7,371 bases of DNA from JABFRZ01 sp036376275 (GTDB lineage: Bacteria; Planctomycetota; UBA1135; GCA-002686595): contig DASVAP010000143.1 in the NCBI GenBank assembly GCA_036376275.1, forward strand, positions 1-7,371, read 5' to 3'. Shown here in pieces: positions 1 through 5,172 of this stretch (position 1 is its first letter; each line of letters starts with the position of its first letter). The notes beneath the pieces were generated by a model. It was not told the DNA's origin. It saw only the letters and a program-made list of their open reading frames with translations, and did no database searches. A program made the translations under genes and the position numbers.

Positions 1-1426
1 CGAGGACGGACGACCCTGCGCGAGCGCGATCATCGAGGCCTTCCGCCTGGAGGACGGTCTCCCGCTGCCCGACGGTCGCGGCGTGACGACCAGCGACGCG
101 GAGGGGCGCTTCGTCCTGCGCCTGGCGGAGGCGGCTCCGCACGCCCTCGCCGTGCTCCAGGAGGGCTGGCGGCCGACGACGCGGATCGAGACGGCCGCGC
201 TCGGCCGGGAGCAGGACCTCGGGACGCTGCGGATCGAGCGCGGCGCGGCCCTGACCGGCACGACGCGGGTCCTGGGAGTCGCGCAGGCGTGCAGGGTCGT
301 CCTCCATGCCGAGCAGCCGATCCGCCGTGTCCCCCGTCAGGATGCACGCTGGGGAAGCATCGGCTTCACGGACGGCGCCTTCGAATGGTCGAACCTGATC
401 TTCCCATCGGACGAGGACGGCCACTTCGAGATCACCGGCCTGGCTCCGCGCGAGTATCGCCTCGGCTGCGAGCTAGAGGTCGAGAGGAGCCTCAGCCGAC
501 AGGCCGGGGAGACGCTCGTCACCGCGCCCGCGGAGTGGATCGAGCTCGAGTTCGATGGTGCGCGCATCGTCCTGGAGCCGAGCGCTCCCCTCGCCCCGGC
601 GAGGACCTGCAGGGTGCAGGTCCAGCGGGTGGGCGACGTTGACGGCAACGCGATCGAGCTCTATCTCCGCGACGATCCGGTGACCTTCGTCGCGCCGAGC
701 GACACGCGGCTCGCCCTGCGCGTCGAGCTCGACCACAGCCTCGTGCAGTCCTTCGAGCTCGACACCCCCGGGCCGGGCGAGTCGCTCCGGCGCCGGATCA
801 CGCTGGACCCCGCCAGCACCGTGGCCACGGCCCGCCTCCACCTGAGCGCGCGCAGCCACGCCGGCCGGACCGTTCCGGGCCTCGCGCTCCTCTTGCACGA
901 CGTCTCGGAACGAGCAAGACACCCTGGTCTGCGCGCCACGCAAGCGCGCTCGCTGCCGCTCATAGATGGCGAGGGCACGCTCGCCGTCCCGCCCGGCGTG
1001 TACTGGGTCGAGGCGCGGGTCGAGGATCTCGTGGGGCGCGATCGGTCCTTCCACGTGCCGCTCGCGTTCGACCTCGCGATCGCCGCCGGGGAAGAGGTCA
1101 GCCGCGTGCTCGACTTTGCCGCGGGCGGGTTCCTGCGGGTCGACGTGCGCCGGCCCGAGGGAACGCGCGAGCGGGTGCAGTTCCGGCTGCTGGACGCGGA
1201 GGGGGCCGAGCTCCCGGTCCTGTTCGAGGCGCGCGATCCGGAGCGCGGGACGATCCAGGGCCTGTGGTATCTCGAGCCGTGGAGTCCGAACGAGCTGGCG
1301 CAGGCCCTCCCGCCCGGCGCCTACGCGCTGCGCCTCTGGGACGACGCCGTGCCCGAGCAGCTCCTCCCCTTCACGCTCGTCGCCGGCGAGACGACCGAGC
1401 TCGCGGTGACGCTCCCGCCCAGGTGA
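1..1426 (+). CDS. Carboxypeptidase-regulatory-like / beta-sandwich domain protein (5' partial)
   Basis: The frame is open from base 2 to the TGA at 1424-1426, giving 474 residues, and the true start lies left of the window. A GTG at 83 is not the start, because the 27 codons before it already form the first strands of a carboxypeptidase-regulatory-like domain. Two signatures of that fold are visible: TTSDAEGRF at residues 29-37 with the preceding strand ASAIIEAF, and PSDEDGHFEITGLAPREYRL at about 135-154. Two further beta-rich segments follow: about 277-372, with PPGVYWVEARV, and about 373-474, with LPPGAYALRLW and a closing AGETTELAVTLPP. I see no catalytic motif or membrane segment in the visible part. 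Such Ig-like domains usually sit in secreted or cell-surface proteins as binding or spacer modules; export is inferred, since the N-terminus is missing. The product name is a fold description, not a function. Confidence 0.78.
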   Translation, partial: EDGRPCASAIIEAFRLEDGLPLPDGRGVTTSDAEGRFVLRLAEAAPHALAVLQEGWRPTTRIETAALGREQDLGTLRIERGAALTGTTRVLGVAQACRVVLHAEQPIRRVPRQDARWGSIGFTDGAFEWSNLIFPSDEDGHFEITGLAPREYRLGCELEVERSLSRQAGETLVTAPAEWIELEFDGARIVLEPSAPLAPARTCRVQVQRVGDVDGNAIELYLRDDPVTFVAPSDTRLALRVELDHSLVQSFELDTPGPGESLRRRITLDPASTVATARLHLSARSHAGRTVPGLALLLHDVSERARHPGLRATQARSLPLIDGEGTLAVPPGVYWVEARVEDLVGRDRSFHVPLAFDLAIAAGEEVSRVLDFAAGGFLRVDVRRPEGTRERVQFRLLDAEGAELPVLFEARDPERGTIQGLWYLEPWSPNELAQALPPGAYALRLWDDAVPEQLLPFTLVAGETTELAVTLPPR

Positions 1427-1431
1427 GACGC

Positions 1432-1444
1432 GCCCGGAGCGGGC
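1432..1444 (+). terminator. Possible short terminator hairpin
   Basis: GCCCG and CGGGC form a five-pair all-GC stem around a GAG loop, starting five bases after the stop of the preceding gene. There is no run of T after it, so any termination role is weakly supported; such stems also arise by chance in DNA this GC-rich. Confidence 0.25.
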
Positions 1445-1469
1445 CCTCTGGCACCCCTCTCCTGCGCCA

Positions 1470-1555
1470 CACTGCGGACCGACCGGGGCGACCGCCGATC
1501 CACTGCGGGGCCTAGACTGGCCTGGAGCCCGTTCCATGGCTCGCCCCTGCGCCCG
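1470..1555 (+). promoter_or_regulatory. Esterase upstream region, shared with the broken copy
   Basis: This leader has a counterpart before the esterase remnant (3432-3517). In both, the block starts with CACTGCGGAC exactly 86 bases before the ATG, and its first 30 bases differ by only one substitution and one missing base. A -10-like TAGACT lies at 1513-1518, about 37 bases before the ATG; in the remnant the matching site reads TTGACT, losing the important second-position A. CACTGCGG is itself repeated at 1470 and 1501. I see no convincing -35 and no Shine-Dalgarno sequence before either ATG. The promoter call is inference. Confidence 0.35.
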
Positions 1556-2290
1556 ATGAGCGCCCGTCATCTCCAGCTCGACAGCCCGGCCCTCGGACGG
1601 AAGGTCCACGTCTGGTGCTTCGGGGAGGTGGGACAGCCCGTCGTCGTCTTCCCCTCGAACGCGGGCATCGCCCACGAGTGGCGCGACGGCGGCATGGTGG
1701 CGGCGCTCGGGCCCCTGCTGGCGGACCGTCGCCTGAAGCTCTACTGCCCCGAGAGCAACGCCTCGCAGACCTTCACCTGCGCGGGCGACCTGGCGGAGCG
1801 CATGCGCCTGCACGCGCTGTACGAGCGCTTCGTGCTCGAGACGCTCGTGCCCTTCGTGCGCGCGGACACGCGCCAGCCGCAGGCGCGCCTGCTGGCGACC
1901 GGGTGCAGCCTGGGCGCGCTGCTCGCGGCGCTGTTCGCGCTCAAGCAGCCCGAGGTCTTCCGCGCCGCGCTGTGCCTGTCGGGTCGCTACCGCGGCGCGG
2001 GCTTCATCCCCGGCGCGCCGTCGGAGCACACCTACTTCAACGACCCGCTGGCCTTCGTGCCGAACCTGGAGGGAGCCGAGCTCGAGCGCGTGCGCAGCCA
2101 GACCCACCTCACGCTCGTGGTGGGCCGGGGCGCCCACGAGAACCAGTGCGTGCCCGAGACCCTCGAGCTGGGCGACTGGCTGCGCCGGAAGGACGTCCCC
2201 CACCGGCTCGAGGTGTGGGGCGAGGACAGCCGGCACGACTACGCGTGGTGGCAGCGGCAGGCGCGCCACCACCTCGAGCGGATGGTCTGA
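1556..2290 (+). CDS. Alpha/beta-hydrolase, putative esterase family
   Basis: A complete 244-residue protein of the alpha/beta-hydrolase fold, resembling the small cytoplasmic putative esterases (PF00756/COG4947-like). The nucleophile elbow is TGCSLGA, with Ser118 as the likely catalytic serine. SRHDYAWW near the C-terminus supplies the likely catalytic His227. The acid residue is less certain; Glu195 in GRGAHENQ or a nearby acidic residue is a candidate. The early motif VVVFPSNAGIAHEW (29-42) is where the oxyanion-hole strand is expected. There is no signal peptide, so it is probably cytoplasmic. The natural substrate cannot be told. The ATG at 1556 is chosen because the broken copy conserves this ATG and the bases just before it; neither has a Shine-Dalgarno sequence. 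It stands alone: 129 bases separate it from the gene before, and the next gene is convergent. A deleted paralogue lies about 2 kb downstream. Confidence 0.87.
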   Translation: MSARHLQLDSPALGRKVHVWCFGEVGQPVVVFPSNAGIAHEWRDGGMVAALGPLLADRRLKLYCPESNASQTFTCAGDLAERMRLHALYERFVLETLVPFVRADTRQPQARLLATGCSLGALLAALFALKQPEVFRAALCLSGRYRGAGFIPGAPSEHTYFNDPLAFVPNLEGAELERVRSQTHLTLVVGRGAHENQCVPETLELGDWLRRKDVPHRLEVWGEDSRHDYAWWQRQARHHLERMV

Positions 2291-2365
2291 GGAGGCCGCA
2301 TGCCCGCCAGGGGCCGTGCCCTTCCCGTGTTCGCCGACCGCGGCGGCACGACGCAGGCGGGGCGA

Positions 2366-2390
2366 GGAGCGCCGACTCCCGAGGCGCTCC
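2366..2390. terminator. Hairpin between convergent genes
   Basis: GGAGCGCC (2366-2373) and GGCGCTCC (2383-2390) form a perfect eight-pair stem with a nine-base loop, one base beyond the stop codon of the minus-strand gene and about 75 bases after the esterase stop. The position between two convergent genes suits a bidirectional terminator. No T-tract follows on either strand, so intrinsic termination is uncertain. Confidence 0.45.
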
Positions 2391-2391
2391 C

Positions 2392-3315
2392 TCAGAACAG
2401 CATCGTCCAGCTCAGGAACAGCCCGTCGCTGTCCGTGCCCGTGTCTTCCTGGGTGCGCGTGCCGACGTAGCCCACGCGCAGGCTCTGCCTCTGGCCCAGG
2501 GGGCATCCGAGCGAGAGGCCGAACAAGAGGTCGCCCTTCTCGTCGTCCTTGTCCGCGCCGTCGAGGGTCGAGGCGCCGTCCCAGGCGTAGGCCGCGCCCG
2601 CCGCGGCCCACCAGCGCGCGCCCAGCTCGCGCACGACGTGGGCCTGGACGTCGTGCAGCGGGTCCTGCTCGAGCGTCGAGTCGCCGAAGAACTCGTCGTT
2701 GTCCGTGAAGAACGAGGTCGAGGCCGTGATCTCGCCCGACCACGGGCCGCGCTCGTGCAGCACGCCCACCTGCGGGCGCAGGCGGAAGCGGTTCTGGCCC
2801 AGGTTGAGGAGCTTTTCCTCCTGGTACTCGCCCAGCGGGAGCTGCAGCCCGAGGGCGATCCCGAGGATCGTGTAGCTGGCGTGGGTGGCCCGGAAGCGCT
2901 GGAGCTCCTCGCGGCTCCCGGTCGGCGGTCCGCTCAGGTTCATGGAGAGCCGCAGCAGCGGGTCCGCGAAGCCCTGGCGCCGGCGCGAGGCGGGCGCCCC
3001 GTCCAGGAGCCCCTCCCAGTGCGCGTCCTGGTAGGGCACGCGCACGTCGAGCCGCGCCGCCTTGCCCCACAGGCCGATTGCGCGCACGTAGGTCGCCACC
3101 GCGGTGTGCAGGTCCACCTCCGCGTCCGTGATCGCCAGGACGGGATCGAAGTCGATGTCGCCCGTGCTGTAGGAGTAGGCGAGCCCCGCCACGTTCGAGC
3201 CGGAGGGGAAGGGCGTCCAGCGGCGCGGCTCGATGTCCTGGGCCAGCACCACGCCCGTGGACCCCAGCAAGCACAGGGCCTGCAGCGCGCGGGACAGCGG
3301 GGAACGCGTCGGCAT
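2392..3315 (-). CDS. Outer-membrane beta-barrel 'transporter' (PF13557-type)
   Basis: A 307-residue protein with a clear signal peptide: basic start, hydrophobic ALCLLGSTGVV, and likely cleavage after VLA at residue 25. The mature part resembles the Phenol_MetA_deg/'transporter' family (PF13557). Visible landmarks are RRWTPFPSGSN (31-41), the segment GKAARLDVRVPYQDAHWEG (84-102), GFADPLLRLSMNLSG (115-129), then LPLGEYQEEKLLNLGQNRFRLRP (in two parts, 159-169 and 170-181). Alternating polar and hydrophobic strands run to the end, and the last residue is Phe, the usual C-terminal signal of outer-membrane barrels. It is expected in the outer membrane; family members are associated with uptake of hydrophobic or aromatic compounds, but a substrate cannot be assigned. 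The ATG at 3313-3315 gives the complete signal peptide. A TACGAT-like -10 on the minus strand (3332-3327) would leave only a very short leader. It is transcribed against the esterase and divergently from the remnant. Confidence 0.86.
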   Translation of the reverse strand: MPTRSPLSRALQALCLLGSTGVVLAQDIEPRRWTPFPSGSNVAGLAYSYSTGDIDFDPVLAITDAEVDLHTAVATYVRAIGLWGKAARLDVRVPYQDAHWEGLLDGAPASRRRQGFADPLLRLSMNLSGPPTGSREELQRFRATHASYTILGIALGLQLPLGEYQEEKLLNLGQNRFRLRPQVGVLHERGPWSGEITASTSFFTDNDEFFGDSTLEQDPLHDVQAHVVRELGARWWAAAGAAYAWDGASTLDGADKDDEKGDLLFGLSLGCPLGQRQSLRVGYVGTRTQEDTGTDSDGLFLSWTMLF

Positions 3316-3431
3316 CAGGCCCGGGAATCGTAGTCACGGCGGCGGGAGCGCGCACGCTCGAGCCGAGGCCAGGCCGGCCATGCGCCGGAAGCTCGAGGGC
3401 CAGCGCCGATCGCCGCCCTTCTCGTACGCTC
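3316..3431. other. Intergenic region, no gene seen
   Basis: This lies between the divergent barrel gene and the leader of the esterase remnant. Open frames across it are short and have no recognisable protein features. It contains a small hairpin, CCGGC-CATGC-GCCGG at 3374-3388, and a possible minus-strand -10 (TACGAT, 3332-3327) for the barrel gene. Nothing else is supported. Confidence 0.5.
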
Positions 3432-3668
3432 CACTGCGGACGGACCGGGCGACCGCCGATGTGGAGCTGCGCCTTGACTGACGTGGAGCCCTTGCCCCTC
3501 GCTCTGCCCTGCGCCCGATGAGCGCCCGACACCTCCTGCTCGACAGCCCGGCCCTCGGACGGAAGGTCCACGTCTGGTGCTTCGGAGAGATGGTGGGGCG
3601 AGGAGAGCCGGCACGACTACGCGTGGTGGCAGAAGCAGGCGCGCCACCACCTCGAGCGGATGGTCTGA
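3432..3668 (+). pseudogene. Internally deleted copy of the esterase, with its leader
   Basis: A second copy of the hydrolase at 1556-2290 has lost its middle. From the ATG at 3518, 72 bases match the first 24 codons of the intact gene at 68 of 72 positions. From TGG at 3594, 75 bases match its last 24 codons and stop at 72 of 75 positions. Everything between, about 585 bases including the catalytic serine, is absent. The halves are also out of frame: the start is in frame 2 and the WGEESRHDYAWW tail in frame 3, so translation from the ATG leaves the hydrolase sequence after FGE. The 86-base leader is also shared with the intact gene, but homology stops at the TGA. The tail changes are conservative (D to E, and R to K through two base changes). 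This suggests the copy once made a working protein and was deleted later. It cannot encode a hydrolase now. Confidence 0.92.
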
Positions 3669-3807
3669 TCCCGGCCGGGCGGCCCCGACCGGCTCGGCGA
3701 GCCCCGGCCATGACGCCGGTTGGCCCCTCGTTCCGTACGCACCTCGCCCCACTCCAGCCCCTCCCTGTGGCGCATGCCGTCGGCGTACGGCCGGTCCCAG
3801 GAGGAGC
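3669..3807. other. Intergenic region with small hairpins
   Basis: No gene is seen between the esterase remnant and the unknown gene that follows. There are two small stems: GGCTC-ggc-GAGCC at 3691-3703 and CCGGC-CATGAC-GCCGG at 3704-3719, back to back. They might end transcription of the remnant or be chance structures. The sequence after the remnant's stop has no counterpart after the intact esterase. Confidence 0.4.
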
Positions 3808-3816
3808 GGAGGAGGT
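3808..3816 (+). promoter_or_regulatory. Strong ribosome binding site
   Basis: GGAGGAGGT ends six bases before the ATG at 3823. It fixes that ATG as the start, although the same frame stays open for a long way upstream through the esterase remnant. Confidence 0.8.
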
Positions 3817-3822
3817 CAGATC

Positions 3823-4227
3823 ATGCCCACGACCACCCGGAGCTGCACGCGCGCGGAGGCCGTGACCGACCTGCGCCGCGTGCTCGAGGGCCTGCAGGAC
3901 GACGAGCACTCGATGTGCGAGGTCGCGGCCCGCAAGGGCCTGTTCTGCCACGGATTCGCCCAGTGGAGCTCGACCGAGCTGCGCCGCCGCTATCCCCAGA
4001 TCACGCGCTCGCGCCCGCACCTGACGCGCCAGGTCCTCGAGGACCTGGCCAACCGCTGGCAGCTCGCGCGCCAGCAGGCCACCGGCGAGCGGACGGCCTG
4101 CGACGTCCAGGCGCAGGGCGAGCGCTACCCGCAGTGCCGCGGCTGGGACGAGTTCGAGAACCACGAGCTCGAGGCCTTCCACGCCGAGCTGTGCGGCGAG
4201 CCGATCCGCATCGTCGCCGAGGGCTGA
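3823..4227 (+). CDS. Conserved-looking hypothetical protein, Cys/His-rich, 134 aa
   Basis: I do not recognise a named family. The start is set by a strong Shine-Dalgarno sequence. The protein is soluble-looking, with no signal peptide or membrane segment, and mostly helical by composition. An N-terminal helix (about 10-26) leads into DDEHSMCEVAARKGLFCHGF (26-45), then a short helix, SSTELRRRY (49-57), and a long helix with LTRQVLEDLANRWQLARQQ (67-85). Cysteines are at 8, 32, 42, 93, 105 and 124, with histidines at 29, 43, 66, 114 and 120. The C32-x9-C42-H43 cluster and the CDV, CRGW and LCGE cysteines could bind metal or form a redox pair, but no standard zinc-finger spacing is present. Codon use is typical of the window, so this is a real gene. 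It sits between two broken gene copies. DNA or RNA binding is possible given the many arginines, but unproven. Confidence 0.85.
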   Translation: MPTTTRSCTRAEAVTDLRRVLEGLQDDEHSMCEVAARKGLFCHGFAQWSSTELRRRYPQITRSRPHLTRQVLEDLANRWQLARQQATGERTACDVQAQGERYPQCRGWDEFENHELEAFHAELCGEPIRIVAEG

Positions 4228-4236
4228 AGAGGCAGC

Positions 4237-4496
4237 GCGACGGTCGCGGGGTAGCTGTGTACGAGGGCACCCTCATGCGCACGCGCAAGGCGACCAGGGT
4301 GGGCCGAGCCGCCACTCCGAAGATCCAGGCTCCCCACGACCCCGCGCGCTCGCTGGTCGAGGCGTTCCTCACGAACGAGCGCATCAACCAGGTCCTGCTC
4401 GACCTGCTCGAGCCGCGCATCTGGCGCCTGGTGACCGCCCGTGGGCCGCGCAGGCGCTCGTCGGAGGTCCGCGCCTCGCGCTCACCGACGCGGTGA
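4237..4496 (+). pseudogene. Truncated copy of the DinB-like gene
   Basis: From the ATG at 4275, 51 codons match the start of the DinB-family gene at 6834: 44 of 51 residues and 137 of 153 bases are identical. They include the basic tail and the helix segment LVEAFLTNERINQ. Homology fades within about ten bases after codon 51 (about 4428-4440), where this copy has an extra A relative to the intact gene. The reading frame then runs through arginine-rich sequence with no DinB character to a TGA at 4494-4496, for 73 residues in all. The helices carrying the metal-binding histidines are missing, so it cannot be a working DinB protein. The leader is also shared: a GAC-S-GTCGCG block, a TAG-containing motif and GAGGGCACCCTC before the ATG. 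The Shine-Dalgarno core is weakened from GGAGGG to CGAGGG. A short leftover peptide remains possible. Confidence 0.8.
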
Positions 4497-4534
4497 CGGG
4501 CAGCGTGCGCTGAGCGGCCACCGCCAGGAGTCCT

Positions 4535-4556
4535 CGCCGCGTCTCCCTTCGCGGCG
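4535..4556 (+). terminator. GC-rich hairpin, possible terminator
   Basis: CGCCGCG (4535-4541) pairs with CGCGGCG (4550-4556) in a perfect seven-pair stem with an eight-base loop. It follows the DinB remnant and precedes the GYD gene. No T-run follows, so the function is uncertain. Confidence 0.35.
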
Positions 4557-4591
4557 CGGAGCCGTCGGCGCCGGACCCTTCCCCCTCCGGC

Positions 4592-4597
4592 TATGCT
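4592..4597 (+). promoter_or_regulatory. Possible -10 element for the GYD gene
   Basis: TATGCT stands out from its GC-rich surroundings 42 bases before the GYD start. It is flanked by the inverted repeat TCCGG (4586-4590) and CCGGA (4600-4604), which could form a small operator or hairpin. No -35 resembling TTGACA is visible at the usual spacing, so this is a tentative call. Confidence 0.35.
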
Positions 4598-4623
4598 CTC
4601 CGGACGTCCCTGCCCGGAACCCC

Positions 4624-4632
4624 AAAAGGAGG
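4624..4632 (+). promoter_or_regulatory. Strong ribosome binding site
   Basis: AAAAGGAGG ends seven bases before the ATG at 4640. It is the best Shine-Dalgarno sequence in the window and suggests high translation of the GYD gene. Confidence 0.85.
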
Positions 4633-4639
4633 CACAGCC

Positions 4640-4936
4640 ATGGCCACGTTCCTCGCCCTGATCTCCGAGACCCAGGAAGGCGAGAGCAAGATCCGCGATT
4701 CGGTCGCCCGCGCGGCCGCCTTCCGGGAGGAGGCGAGCGCCTTCGGGGTGAAGATCCGGGAGCAGTGCTGGACGATGGGCGCCTACGACGGCTTCGTCCT
4801 GTTCGAGGCCCCGGACGCGGAGACCGCCTCGGCGCTCCTGCTGCGGCTCGGCTCGCGCGGGGCGGTGCGGACGCAGACGCTGCAGGCCTTCGACGCGCGC
4901 GAGATGAAGGGCATCGTCGAGCGCGCCAAGGTCTGA
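4640..4936 (+). CDS. GYD domain protein
   Basis: A 98-residue protein that is essentially one GYD domain (PF08734), the usual full length for stand-alone members. The name-giving motif appears as WTMGAYDGFVLFEAPD at residues 44-59, followed by the typical ETASALLLRLGSRGAVRTQTLQAF (in two parts, 61-72 and 73-84) and a last short helix, REMKGIVERAK. The fold is a small ferredoxin-like dimeric alpha+beta barrel. The biochemical role of the family is not established, and no catalytic residue can be named. There is no signal peptide, so it is cytoplasmic. The strong Shine-Dalgarno sequence and a possible -10 just upstream suggest its own promoter. It is followed by 236 non-coding bases, so it is unlikely to be in an operon with the next gene. 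Confidence 0.92.
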   Translation: MATFLALISETQEGESKIRDSVARAAAFREEASAFGVKIREQCWTMGAYDGFVLFEAPDAETASALLLRLGSRGAVRTQTLQAFDAREMKGIVERAKV

Positions 4937-5015
4937 GCCGAGCGCCGGACGGGGGGTGTGGGCGTGGTCCTCCAGGTGCCGGGAGCGACCACCGCCTGGG
5001 CCCGCCCAGCGCGGT

Positions 5016-5056
5016 GGAGCGCGCTCCGGCCATGCCCGGGGCCCCGTGGGGAGCGC
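5016..5056. repeat. Nested palindromes in an intergenic region
   Basis: GGAGCGCGCTCC (5016-5027) is a perfect 12-base palindrome. Its right half GCGCTCC (5021-5027) can instead pair with GGAGCGC at 5050-5056, and between them lies the perfect 10-base palindrome CGGGGCCCCG (5037-5046). Together they could fold as alternative hairpins. A terminator for the GYD gene is possible, though no T-tract follows. The surrounding 4937-5172 region holds no credible gene; I also see a weak stem GCACT/AGTGC at 5111-5129. Confidence 0.45.
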
Positions 5057-5172
5057 AGGAGCCCGCCTTTCGAGGATCCCACCCTTGGTTCCAACGGCGC
5101 GCGCTCCGGGGCACTCCATGGCACAGTGCTCCGTGCCGACCGACGGCCCGTACCCGGCCGAGCCGAATCGCC

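Noticed and set aside
83..1426. GTG at 83 as the true start of the first gene
   Set aside because: The frame is open to the window edge and the 27 preceding codons supply the first strands of the carboxypeptidase-regulatory-like fold; no ribosome binding site precedes the GTG.
1615..3333. Long plus-strand open frame overlapping the esterase and barrel genes
   Set aside because: It is an Arg/Ala/Pro-rich shadow out of frame with the esterase and antisense to the well-supported outer-membrane protein.
473..3571. Very long open frame on the minus strand (over 1000 codons)
   Set aside because: It runs antisense to the esterase and the domain protein and in another frame across the barrel gene. 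It is full of Arg/Ala/Pro/Gly without domain patterns, as expected of shadow frames in very GC-rich DNA.
3518..3865. Possible new fusion gene starting at the esterase remnant ATG
   Set aside because: After codon 24 it reads esterase tail DNA in the wrong frame and then overlaps the start of the unknown gene out of frame. There is no ribosome binding site; it is best explained as a pseudogene.
3432..4513. Insertion sequence or other mobile element as the cause of the gene remnants
   Set aside because: No transposase, no terminal inverted repeats and no target-site duplication could be seen around either remnant.
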